Source of the DNA: BQWY01 sp046351095
Lineage (GTDB): Bacteria > Nitrospirota > Nitrospiria > Nitrospirales > Nitrospiraceae
Direction: 5' to 3'
DNA: 64,000 nucleotides
NCBI GenBank assembly: GCA_046351095.1
Contig: JAXLZC010000001.1
Span: 2,418,001 to 2,482,000 of the forward strand
Below the pieces are notes generated by a model, which worked only from the letters and a program-made list of their open reading frames with translations, ran no database searches and was not told where the DNA came from. Position 1 is the first letter of the stretch, and every line of letters begins with the position of its first letter. Below, piece after piece: positions 8,473 through 15,879 of the stretch. The translations under genes and the position numbers were made by a program.

Positions 8473-8589
8473 ATGGAAAAACTTGGAACCTGGCTCGCCA
8501 TCACCGGCGTCGCCATCGGCTTTTTGGTCTTGGCGTGGTTGCTGTTTTCCGACAATCCGAAGAATAAGCCGCCGCGCAAAAAACCGTAA
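8473..8589 (+). CDS. 38-residue single-helix membrane peptide
   Basis: This short ORF starts 15 bases after the thioesterase stop, with AGGAG about 12 bases upstream of the ATG. It encodes MEKLGTWLAITGVAIG..., one transmembrane helix (about residues 6-24) and a basic Lys/Pro tail (KNKPPRKKP). Such single-helix peptides are often missed by gene callers. The position suggests it is the last gene of the CARF-thioesterase transcript. No function can be assigned. Confidence 0.55.
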   Translation: MEKLGTWLAITGVAIGFLVLAWLLFSDNPKNKPPRKKP

Positions 8590-8620
8590 GGAAATTCTAC
8601 GGCGCGCCGACTCCGGCGCA

Positions 8621-9379
8621 TCAACGATGCGCGTTCAGTAGTGGAGTGAGAATAGGCTCCAATCCTTCCGCCCACCGACGGTATCCCTTTTCGCTCAGAT
8701 GTAACAGATCCGGCATGATGTCCGTCGAAATGCGGCCGTCCTGTTCCAGGAATCGTCCCCGCAAATCGATGAAGCGTCGATGCGCATTGTCCGGTGTCCG
8801 GCTGAGCAGCGCGTTCACACGATCGTTGTGTTGCCTGCGCGGATCGTCGGCGTCGCCGCCGCGCGGAAAAATCCCCAGCACCAGGACCGTTGCGGACGGC
8901 AGCCGTGCATGGAGCGTGGCGACGATCGCGTCGATTCCAGCCGCCGTCTCTGCTGGAGATTCGCGCCGCTGGCCGCGATTGTTGGTGCCGATGTGGAGCA
9001 CGACGACTTGGGGCGTAATCCCTTCCAACTCCCCGTGCGTCAGCCGCCACAACACATGGTCCGTCCTGTCGCTGTTGAATCCGAGATTCGCCGCCCGCCG
9101 CTTCCCATAGAAAGCCGCCCAGACTGCGCGCCCCTCATCCTCCCAGCCTTGTGTGATGGAGTCGCCGATGAACAGCAGATCGACGGGGTGCTGCGCCAGC
9201 TCGCGCACTTTGCTGTCGTGGCGCGGCAACCACCAGTCGGCCGTTTGCGGTGTGGGAGTAGCGGCGGCAGGTAGTGCCTCGGCCGATAACGACGGCGCAT
9301 GTCCACTCAACAAGAGTGCGAGGAAGCCGCCGCAGAGTCCGATGCGGAACAAGCGCACGCGGGAGAGGCATCGAGACAT
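8621..9379 (-). CDS. Secreted SGNH/GDSL-type hydrolase
   Basis: 252 residues. A cleavable signal peptide (about residues 1-33, ending SLSA) is followed by an SGNH hydrolase domain. Block I is LLFIGDSITQGW with the nucleophile Ser, the oxyanion-hole Asn is in GTNNRGQ, and block V is PDLLHLSEKGY with the catalytic Asp and His. The pattern resembles PAF-acetylhydrolase-like esterases that act on acetylated sugars or lipids. It should be periplasmic. It lies 9 bases downstream of ldhA on the same strand, and its end converges on the small peptide gene. Substrate unknown. Confidence 0.88.
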   Translation of the reverse strand: MSRCLSRVRLFRIGLCGGFLALLLSGHAPSLSAEALPAAATPTPQTADWWLPRHDSKVRELAQHPVDLLFIGDSITQGWEDEGRAVWAAFYGKRRAANLGFNSDRTDHVLWRLTHGELEGITPQVVVLHIGTNNRGQRRESPAETAAGIDAIVATLHARLPSATVLVLGIFPRGGDADDPRRQHNDRVNALLSRTPDNAHRRFIDLRGRFLEQDGRISTDIMPDLLHLSEKGYRRWAEGLEPILTPLLNAHR

Positions 9380-9388
9380 CGGCGATCC

Positions 9389-10381
9389 TTACAGCGCCAG
9401 TTGGTTTGAGCAGGGACGGCCTTGTTCCAGCGCCGTGAGACTATCCAGCGTCGTGCGGGCGATCTGCTCCAATGCCTGACGCGTAAAAAACGCTTGGTGC
9501 CCGGTGATCAGCACATTCGGGAAGGTCAGCAAGCGCGCGAAGATATCGTCTTGCAGCACGACATTCGACAGATCCTCAAAAAACAAATCCCCTTCTTCCT
9601 CGTACACGTCCAAGCCTAGGTAGCCGATCCGGCCGCTCTTTAAGCCCGCAATGGCCGCACTCGTTTCGATCAGGGCACCGCGACTCGTGTTGATGAGCAT
9701 GACGCCGGGTTTCATCTGCGCCACCGCCGACGTGTCGATGATGTGGCGTGTCTTCGGCGTGAGCGGGCAGTGCAACGTGATGATCGACGAGTGCGCGTAC
9801 AGCGTCGCCAGGTCGACATAGCGCAGCCCCAGCGTCTCGCCGTCCGCGCGCGGAGTCGGATCGTACGCCAACACCTCGCAGCCGAATCCGCGCAGCAGCC
9901 GCGCCACTTGAATGCCGATCGTGCCCGTCCCCACCACACCGACCGTCAGGCCGTGTAGGTCGAAGCCGAGCAGGCCGTCCAACGCAAAATTCCCTTCCCG
10001 CACACGGTTGTAGGCGCGATGCACTTTTCGATTGAGCGCTAGGATCAGCGCGATCGTGTGCTCCGCGACGGCAAAGGGCGAATAGGCCGGCACGCGGACG
10101 ACGCGAAATCCGCGCGCACGCGCCGCCGCGAGATCCACGTTGTTGTAGCCCGCACAGCGCAACGCTAGGATCGTCGTCCCACCGTCCGCGAGCGCGTTGA
10201 GTGTGGCGGCGTCAAGCTCATCGTTGACGAAGGCGCAGACCGCGCCGAAGCCGCGCGCCAGCGATACCGTGCTGCGTGTCAGGCGCGGTTCGAGGAAGAC
10301 CAACTCATGCGCGTGCGACGCATTCGCCGCCTCGAAGAACGCTTTGTCATAGGATTTGGTGCTGAAGACGGCGACGTTCAA
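9389..10381 (-). CDS. ldhA: D-lactate dehydrogenase (D-2-hydroxyacid dehydrogenase)
   Basis: 330 residues, the usual length for fermentative D-LDH. It reduces pyruvate to D-lactate with NADH in the cytosol. The NAD-binding motif is VGVVGTGTIGIQVARLL (about residues 147-163). The catalytic Arg is in INTSRGALIET, the Glu in DVYEEEGDLFFED and the His in ITGHQAFFT. The LFFED segment and the substrate-binding ALRCAGYNNVD are typical of LdhA rather than glycerate dehydrogenases. No other fermentation genes are adjacent; the SGNH hydrolase gene follows closely. Confidence 0.9.
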   Translation of the reverse strand: MNVAVFSTKSYDKAFFEAANASHAHELVFLEPRLTRSTVSLARGFGAVCAFVNDELDAATLNALADGGTTILALRCAGYNNVDLAAARARGFRVVRVPAYSPFAVAEHTIALILALNRKVHRAYNRVREGNFALDGLLGFDLHGLTVGVVGTGTIGIQVARLLRGFGCEVLAYDPTPRADGETLGLRYVDLATLYAHSSIITLHCPLTPKTRHIIDTSAVAQMKPGVMLINTSRGALIETSAAIAGLKSGRIGYLGLDVYEEEGDLFFEDLSNVVLQDDIFARLLTFPNVLITGHQAFFTRQALEQIARTTLDSLTALEQGRPCSNQLAL

Positions 10382-10580
10382 GTGTGGAATACTCCGGTGT
10401 GAGATGCGCGTGTCGATTGAGGAGGATGTCGACTCTGGAGGCTCGTGCCATGCCAGCCGACATCGCGCCTATTCATGGCAAGACGCGCCAACGCCGTCAA
10501 GTTAAGAGGGTGTTATCAGAAGGCTCCGACCTGTGAGGAGCAGGACGATACTCCGGATGGTCGTTGTGAGCCGGGAGCGA

Positions 10581-10865
10581 CTACCGCGACGTGTGGTTCT
10601 GATGGACAAAATTGAGTGCGGCTTCGATAGCGGACGTGATTGCAGCCTTGGCCTGGGGGCTATTCTTCCAGCATGAGGAGCCTGAGAGTTGAGCGCCACG
10701 GACCAAGAGGTCGCGCACATTCGCCTCGGCCAGTTGGGACATGGACGAGATGCCCATCTGCTCGATCCTCTCGATCACCTTTGGGCCTACACCTTTGACT
10801 CGAAGTAAGTGCGCGCGATCGGTCTCATTAAACCGCTGCGTCAGTCCTCGGCGTGTGTCGTTCAT
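10581..10865 (-). CDS. Small helix-hairpin-helix protein
   Basis: 94 residues from the ATG at 10865, starting MNDTRRGLTQRF. The pattern LLRVKGVGPKVIERIEQMGISSMSQLAEA is a helix-hairpin-helix unit, and the rest (a SGSSCWKNSPQAKAAI segment) resembles the Cdd1/'pathogenicity locus' type of small HhH protein. It could bind DNA or a protein partner. It starts 10 bases after the VOC gene, so the two are cotranscribed. First gene of the minus-strand accessory block. The 199 bases to ldhA (10382-10580) contain no gene I can support. Confidence 0.7.
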   Translation of the reverse strand: MNDTRRGLTQRFNETDRAHLLRVKGVGPKVIERIEQMGISSMSQLAEANVRDLLVRGAQLSGSSCWKNSPQAKAAITSAIEAALNFVHQNHTSR

Positions 10866-10875
10866 GTGCTTACTG

Positions 10876-11262
10876 TTAGGTCGCAATAGCACGTAGATGC
10901 ACGATGTTGCCCTCCGGGTCGCAGACATTGCGAATCTGCATGCCTGGGCCAGGCCAGTCCGGCCCCAGCACTCGCCCTCCACACTCTTCTGCAATGCGCA
11001 CCGCTACCGTCAAATTTGCAACGGTGAAGAAGGGCTTGATCGCTTGGTTCTCGCGCGCCACCGGTGGCACGTCAATGACGATGGAGTTGCTGTGCGAATC
11101 CGGTATCGCGTGGATAATGAGTTGGACATCTGGAGATTGTAGGACTCTGTGTTCGTTGTCCGCATGGAGTACCGCAGCCCCCAATACTTGCTCGTAGAAG
11201 GCGGAGACGGACAGCACGTTCTTTGCGTAGATGAGCACACCCGTTCGTGCTGGACCGGACAT
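10876..11262 (-). CDS. Glyoxalase/VOC-superfamily protein
   Basis: 128 residues. The start at 11262 is preferred because GGAGG lies 5 bases upstream; a GTG at 11274 is in frame. The fold pattern is a vicinal-oxygen-chelate protein: VLIYAKNVLSVSAFYEQVLG at the N-terminus and MQIRNVCDPEGNIVHLRAI at the C-terminus, where the last Asp-Pro-Glu-Gly-Asn is the classic VOC motif. Members include glyoxalases, dioxygenases and resistance proteins, and the substrate cannot be read from sequence. Its TAA stop lies within ACCTAAC and the HhH gene follows directly. Confidence 0.82.
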   Translation of the reverse strand: MSGPARTGVLIYAKNVLSVSAFYEQVLGAAVLHADNEHRVLQSPDVQLIIHAIPDSHSNSIVIDVPPVARENQAIKPFFTVANLTVAVRIAEECGGRVLGPDWPGPGMQIRNVCDPEGNIVHLRAIAT

Positions 11263-11418
11263 GGAGCCCTCCACGCGAAGAGAGGGGGAGAGCCGTCAAC
11301 GTGCTGCGCTCACCCAGACCTCAGTCATACAAACACACACAATACACATCCCCATCTGCGAAGGGATCAACGATACGGTGAATGGAATGGTTTGGGAAGG
11401 TCAATCTCTAGTGCATAG

Positions 11419-11976
11419 TTAGACATCGAGCGGAATGCTGTCACGATCAAGATCGGTGTACGGATACACGCCGTGTCGCTTCAATCTTGCGAATAATTCC
11501 TCAGCACCATGCTCGATCTTGAACTGCAATTCCGCCTTCGTGATGCCGACGCATAGGCGAAGGTCGAACTCTTCGCCAAAGAGCGTGAATTTCCGATAGG
11601 TGTCGAAAACGAAAGCCTTGATGAGGGAATCCGCCGGCGTGGCCGAATCAATGTCCATCGACTCTCCTTCGTCGATGGATGACTCTTGGGTATACGGCGC
11701 AAGCCGACTGATCACGTTCACGCCCCAATCAGCATCTGTGCGGTGGCAAATCATCAACTCGTAGTCTGCGTAACACGCATCTGGTTTGCCCGTCAGCTCC
11801 GCTGTCACATAGACCACGCCGGGAATGTGGTGGTAGAAAGCCACAACGTCCGCCTGCCTGCCAAGCCCGAAGGGATGCGGAGCGTGAAAAACATCCTCAT
11901 GCTTTGGCCCAAGCACACGGGAGAGTGCCTGGGCACGAGCATCCCAAACCTCTTCCCACTCGTCCTCGTCAGCCAT
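11419..11976 (-). CDS. SUFU (suppressor of fused)-domain protein
   Basis: 185 residues spanning one SUFU domain (PF05076 type): VLGPKHEDVFHAPHPFGLGRQADVV, then HIPGVVYVTAELTGKP, YELMICHRTDADWG and a C-terminal GITKAELQF and TDLDRDSIPLDV. Bacterial SUFU-domain proteins are often single genes or immunity-like proteins near polymorphic toxins; no toxin is adjacent here. Cytoplasmic. AGGGAG lies upstream of the ATG. About 155 bases without a gene separate it from the VOC start. Confidence 0.82.
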   Translation of the reverse strand: MADEDEWEEVWDARAQALSRVLGPKHEDVFHAPHPFGLGRQADVVAFYHHIPGVVYVTAELTGKPDACYADYELMICHRTDADWGVNVISRLAPYTQESSIDEGESMDIDSATPADSLIKAFVFDTYRKFTLFGEEFDLRLCVGITKAELQFKIEHGAEELFARLKRHGVYPYTDLDRDSIPLDV

Positions 11977-12024
11977 ACGTGCTCCCTGCCTATCTTACGT
12001 ATGAATGTGCGACCTCACCGCGTA

Positions 12025-12201
12025 TCAGTACACACGTGAAACTAGAGGGGGTAGGTCTTGTCTCTCACTAAAGTGCAAGGCCTCGTCCACCACGTGTGCC
12101 GAACGAGTGCCTGGACTCGGGCGTGCCAGCAAGGTCGTGAACGTCGCGACGTGCGCCGGCGAAGTGTGCAGGAACGCGATCGTAGGAAGCTCGACGGTCA
12201 T
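12025..12201 (-). pseudogene. N-terminal fragment of an Asp/Glu-racemase-like protein
   Basis: 58 residues beginning MTVELPTIAFLHTSPAHVATF and continuing SAHVVDEALHF, which matches my memory of the first strand, helix and strand of an Asp/Glu/hydantoin racemase-like family of about 220 residues. The frame then stops and no continuation is found in other frames before the SUFU gene. The ATG overlaps nothing and lies 33 bases after the EthD stop. I read it as a truncated gene; a functional short protein is unlikely. Confidence 0.45.
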
Positions 12202-12233
12202 CTGCTGCGCCTGTACCGGAGATGCGTCGGCGA

Positions 12234-12557
12234 CTACTGAAGAATCAGCACGTTGTTGAATTGAATCACCGGCTCGATGTCCGTGTAGTTCGGCATATCG
12301 CCTTGAAGCGTTGCGGCGTGCGGCATGAAGGCCGCGAGAAAGTCGTCGATGGAGGTGAAGAGGAAGTGACACATGGCGATGTAGGCCGGTGCAGCGCCAG
12401 GAACCGCTCCGCCCAGACCATGTTCGACGGAGACCCCTTTAAATTCGGGATGTGCACTCAGGAGCCTGATCGACATCGGCATATGCGTGTCGATGTAGTA
12501 GGACAGGTCGAATCGCGAGCCCGGTGTATTCGGATACAAGATGCTGATTCGTGTCAT
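12234..12557 (-). CDS. EthD-family protein
   Basis: 107 residues covering a complete EthD/ferredoxin-like alpha-beta barrel: ISILYPNTPGSRFDLSYYIDTHMPM with the conserved His, and a C-terminal half ending in PNYTDIEPVIQFNNVLI. The family takes its name from a protein needed for ethyl tert-butyl ether degradation, and most members are dimeric barrel proteins of unknown substrate. It sits 36 bases downstream of the NTF2-like gene and may be cotranscribed with it. Confidence 0.85.
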   Translation of the reverse strand: MTRISILYPNTPGSRFDLSYYIDTHMPMSIRLLSAHPEFKGVSVEHGLGGAVPGAAPAYIAMCHFLFTSIDDFLAAFMPHAATLQGDMPNYTDIEPVIQFNNVLILQ

Positions 12558-12593
12558 GGGCGTCCTCTCGCTAAGACTTCAGTTGCGGAAATA

Positions 12594-12968
12594 CTACGCG
12601 GCATAGTGCGCAATGGCGCGGATGACTTTCATGTCGACACCGAAGTGAAACACTTCCGCAGCGAGCCGGCCATGGGCTCCGCGATAGGAGAGCGTGATGG
12701 AATTCATCCCAACGAAAACAGACAGCAGTTCGAATTGAAGATCCGGGATGAGCGTGAGTGCTTTTCTCCAGTAGGCGCCGACGGCCGCTTTCCCGCGTAG
12801 CATGCCGCTGGGTTCGCCCACCACCTGCACGATCACGGGCGATGACATTTCGAAGTCGTCGGCATAGTGCGACAAGACGCGGTCGATATCGCGCGCATTC
12901 CACGCGGCAATCCATTCAGCCGCAAACTGTTCTGCAAAGGCGTTGTCTACTGTTATGGGTGTCGTCAT
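12594..12968 (-). CDS. SnoaL/NTF2-like protein (full copy)
   Basis: 124 residues from ATG 12968. The cone-shaped NTF2-like fold is suggested by FAAEWIAAWNARDIDRVLSHYADDFEMSSP, followed by LRGKAAVGAYWRKALTLIPDLQFELL and a C-terminal beta-sheet half ending HFGVDMKVIRAIAHYA. Such proteins include polyketide cyclases, steroid isomerases and many of unknown role. About 230 bp of it are repeated at 13676-13916 in a truncated copy. The frame extends upstream to 13037 but the ATG start fits the family better. Confidence 0.82.
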   Translation of the reverse strand: MTTPITVDNAFAEQFAAEWIAAWNARDIDRVLSHYADDFEMSSPVIVQVVGEPSGMLRGKAAVGAYWRKALTLIPDLQFELLSVFVGMNSITLSYRGAHGRLAAEVFHFGVDMKVIRAIAHYAA

Positions 12969-13018
12969 GCAAGTTACGCGATCCGGCCGTGTTGGCGCTA
13001 GCGCCTTATTCGGTGCGG

Positions 13019-13468
13019 CTAGGTTTTGGGCGGCCATGTTGCCCCTTTGAGTTCTGGCGGAAGGAGCGTGGGGTCTTGTGGGTAGTACTCCTTCAAGTCA
13101 ATCTTGCCGGACTCGGACTCCTTGTCGGGTGCACCGAGAATGAGCCACAGCACCTCCGAGTCGGAATCATTGAATACTTGTCGGAGGACAGACGGCCCAA
13201 CGAGAACGCCGCCATAGCGTGGTATAGTCAACGTCTCTTCCCCGACGCGCATGCGACCCGTGCCCTCCAGTACGAAGTAGAATTCCTCAGCGATCACATG
13301 CTTGTGGAGCGTATTCGCACTAGTGGGAGGCAGACGCCACAAGCGCGCGCCAAGTAGTTCGCTTCCGGTGCGCTCCAGGTAGTCAGCATTCGGGATGCGC
13401 ATCAGATTCGAGGGGCGCCAAGTCAACTCGCTTGGCGTGATCAATCGATACCCGTCGATTGCTTTCAT
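13019..13468 (-). CDS. Cupin-domain protein
   Basis: 149 residues from ATG 13468 (MKAIDGYRL). It contains one cupin barrel with metal-binding motif 1 as LHKHVIAEEFYFVLEGTGRMRVG (two His and one Glu) and motif 2 as LVGPSVLRQVFND, where the usual third His is replaced by Gln. The C-terminus KIDLKEYYPQDPTLLPPELKG is extended. Cupins of this kind are sugar-binding or small-molecule dioxygenase-like; function unknown. It lies between the two NTF2-like copies. Confidence 0.85.
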   Translation of the reverse strand: MKAIDGYRLITPSELTWRPSNLMRIPNADYLERTGSELLGARLWRLPPTSANTLHKHVIAEEFYFVLEGTGRMRVGEETLTIPRYGGVLVGPSVLRQVFNDSDSEVLWLILGAPDKESESGKIDLKEYYPQDPTLLPPELKGATWPPKT

Positions 13469-13649
13469 GATTGTGTCGGACCAATGAGTCTGTGGTGAGT
13501 GCTCGTACAGCAACGCCAGTTAATATACGACGTCTGCTGGAAAGCGAGTCTAGAAGAAAATATTTCTATTATCAAAACTGCAGCACATCTCCAGGCATTA
13601 TCTGGATTTCAATGCGTGCAAGAGAGAGGGATATTGGGAAAGGTTGTGC

Positions 13650-13919
13650 TTAGATAGTGACGGCGACAAGAACCGTCAGCAGCTCGGACTGAAGATCTGG
13701 GATGAGCGTGAGCGCTTTTCTCCAGTAAGCGCCGACCGCCGCCTTCCCGCGTAGCGTGCCGCTGGGTTCGCCCACCACCTGCACGATCATGGGCGATGAC
13801 ATTTCACAATCGTCGGCATAGTGCGATAGGACGCGGTCGAGATCATGCGCATTCCACGCGGCAATCCATGCAGCCGCAAACTGTTCCGCAAAGGCGTTGT
13901 CCATTTTCGGAGGAGCCAT
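13650..13919 (-). pseudogene. Truncated second copy of the SnoaL/NTF2-like gene
   Basis: 89 residues. The first 80 or so match the neighbouring copy at 12594-12968 almost residue for residue (DNAFAEQFAAAWIAAWNAH and LRGKAAVGAYWRK), but the frame ends LLTVLVAVTI at the point where the full copy continues for about 45 more residues. The missing half forms part of the beta-sheet, so the product is probably not functional. Roughly 90% nucleotide identity across the shared part, by eye, points to a recent duplication. The 137 bases between it and the cupin gene are clearly more AT-rich than the surroundings and hold no gene. Confidence 0.7.
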
Positions 13920-13963
13920 CCTATTGTGTGGATCTAAGCATGGCCCCAGGTTTGGACCAGAAG

Positions 13964-14404
13964 TTACGTGGGTTGACTGAGTCGGAGATACTCACCAGGA
14001 GACATTGATTTAATACCGAGCGAGTCGCAGGCCGCACGCATTTGGTTGTCGCGGGTGATCAGCGTGTAACCATCGACTTTGGCGACGGCAACGAAGATGT
14101 GGTCGCCACCCTTGAGCGGAGGTAGGTGCTGGTTGGCATACTTGCACATGAAGTGGTCATCGATATGGATAAGCTTGATAGGTAAGGTTCTAGAGCCGGC
14201 GATGATTGGGCCAGCAAACTTCTTGTCAATACTAGAGAAGCGGAGAAGTGTGCACCAGACCTCGAACCAGGCGTGCGCGGGCATCGTCGCTGTGATGCCG
14301 GTTGTTTGGAGCTTCTCAAGGAAAGCAATTGCATCTGTCCGAAATGGTGAGCTCGCCTGAAAGACGTCGCAGAGCGCACTCGAATCAATAAGCAGTTTTT
14401 CCAT
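13964..14404 (-). CDS. PIN-domain protein (VapC-like)
   Basis: 146 residues from ATG 14404 (an upstream in-frame ATG is at 14410). PIN-domain acidic residues are visible: Asp in KLLIDSSALCDVF, Glu in WFEVWC, Asp in GGDHIFVAVA and Asp in LITRDNQMR. This is the Mg-dependent RNase fold of VapC toxins. No antitoxin-like small gene is adjacent on either side, so it is either an orphan toxin or a stand-alone nuclease. It is the upstream end of the minus-strand accessory block. Confidence 0.82.
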   Translation of the reverse strand: MEKLLIDSSALCDVFQASSPFRTDAIAFLEKLQTTGITATMPAHAWFEVWCTLLRFSSIDKKFAGPIIAGSRTLPIKLIHIDDHFMCKYANQHLPPLKGGDHIFVAVAKVDGYTLITRDNQMRAACDSLGIKSMSPGEYLRLSQPT

Positions 14405-14587
14405 GCACAATCGCCATCCAAACTCGCAAATACTAAAGGGTATAATGCGCAGCGCATTGAGTACACTCTGTAGTGATTCTTGCGCGGGCTCAATCTCTTG
14501 TCAACGTTGACTCCCCGCCATGCCCCTGTCGATAGAAAGAGCTTACGGTTTACTTCTCACCGCTCAGGTCTTCTGATTCACGCTGAA

Positions 14588-15274
14588 CTAATCCTTGCGG
14601 GCGTAGCCTTCGGCGATCATACGTTCGGCGAGGTTGTAGCCGTTGAGCATCACGGTTGCCACGGTGCGGCCGTAGACGTCACGGGCTTGCGGCATGATCG
14701 TGACACGTCCGGTTTGGAGCAGCGCCGCCAAGTGTTGCGCCGCATCCGATCCTCCTGGTGCGCCGAGTTCGGGTGCGTCCATGCCTGCGATACGAATCGA
14801 ATGGCCGTTGTACGCAAACGTGTCGCCGTCGATCGGTCGAAGAAATTGCCCGTCGACCTCGACCGTGCCGTGAAGTGCCTGCGCGGCTGCGGCGCGAGGC
14901 AGACCTCGTAACCCTCGCGAACGTCGAGTCGAATGAAATGACGATGCGATGCGTCGACTCCGGATGCGATGGATGCGCGAAGGCCGACGGGAGATTGGTT
15001 GTCCCTGTCTGATGGTATGTTTCTGCGGCGTTGCGATCGACGCGGACGACGTCGCGCGGCTGCTGTGCGTCGCGGTATTGGTATGACTACGTGACTGGTG
15101 TTTCGATTGCGTTGTCGTGTGTGCGGTGTCGATCCTATACAGGTACGGGTTGCGATCCGAGCCCTTTGTATCCGTGGCGCTCACGGTGTGAGGCGCGGTG
15201 ACCAACAGAACACTCCCGATCCAAGCCGCGAGATAGGTGCGTGTCATTCCTGTCGATCGATTCTCTGCAGCCAT
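14588..15274 (-). CDS. Secreted staphylococcal-nuclease-like (thermonuclease) protein
   Basis: 228 residues from ATG 15274, which has AGGAGG 10 bases upstream. The signal peptide is about residues 10-33 (MTRTYLAAWIGSVLLV, then TVSA), followed by a Ser/His/Arg-rich low-complexity linker of about 100 residues and a C-terminal SNase domain. That domain carries IDGDTFAYNGHSIRIAGMDAPELG (calcium and active-site loop) and RDVYGRTVATVMLNGYNLAERMI. Predicted periplasmic or secreted Ca-dependent nuclease. About 180 bases between it and the PIN gene hold no gene. Confidence 0.85.
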   Translation of the reverse strand: MAAENRSTGMTRTYLAAWIGSVLLVTAPHTVSATDTKGSDRNPYLYRIDTAHTTTQSKHQSRSHTNTATHSSRATSSASIATPQKHTIRQGQPISRRPSRIHRIRSRRIASSFHSTRRSRGLRGLPRAAAAQALHGTVEVDGQFLRPIDGDTFAYNGHSIRIAGMDAPELGAPGGSDAAQHLAALLQTGRVTIMPQARDVYGRTVATVMLNGYNLAERMIAEGYARKD

Positions 15275-15541
15275 ACAAAGCTCCCTCCTGCGTGCGCTCG
15301 TGTGACTGACCGTCACTCTGCAAAAGCTATGCATGGCGCATTCGCCAAAAATCGGCGCGAGGGGATTCGTGCGTCACTTGCGTCGCGTCCGTTGACAAGG
15401 CGAAAAACCGCGTGCTGAAATGCCGCCTTCCTCGTCGAGCTGTGCCACATCGCGCCGCGTCAGAGCGGCCTGTTGCTGTGTGGTCGGCGGGGCCTCACGG
15501 AACTCAGCAGGCACCACCAGGAAAGGGACAAAGGGTATCGT

Positions 15542-15769
15542 ATGGATATGTTTGGCAAAGTCGGATTGGTCGAAATTCCCATCTTGATCGCGCCCGATCA
15601 AAAGGCGTGGCTCGACAAGATGATTAAGGAAGGGCGCATCGCGGTGCCGCCCGGCGGGACGCTCGAGAAGGGTTCGCTCTACTCGATGTTCATTCGGATG
15701 CTGCTGCACAACGCCATGGAGGAGCAGCGGCGTCAGGAAGCGCTCGAAATGGAGGACGAAGACGAGTAG
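15542..15769 (+). CDS. Small conserved hypothetical acidic-tailed protein
   Basis: 75 residues (MDMFGKVGLVEIPILIAPDQ...). A central helix (WLDKMIKEGRIAVPPGG) is followed by SLYSMFIRMLLHNAMEEQRR and a strongly acidic tail EMEDEDE. AAAGGG upstream may be the ribosome site. No family is recognised. It stands alone between the SNase gene and the end of hemL; its acidic tail would allow interaction with a basic partner, which is only a guess. Confidence 0.6.
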   Translation: MDMFGKVGLVEIPILIAPDQKAWLDKMIKEGRIAVPPGGTLEKGSLYSMFIRMLLHNAMEEQRRQEALEMEDEDE

Positions 15770-15879
15770 CCCCCCGGAAAGGGCTGTATCGTTCTGGTTA
15801 GAACTGTATCGGGACGGATACGGGCGAAACCGGCCGGGTGGGCCGGTGAGGCCCGTGAGAAATGCTCCGGACTCCGGCG

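Noticed and set aside
10380..14500. A chromosomal integron cassette array
   Set aside because: Only two stop codons fit the RYYYAAC heptamer. No complete attC pair with GTTRRRY at the expected spacing and no integron integrase were found, so it is listed as a finding to test and not as a feature.
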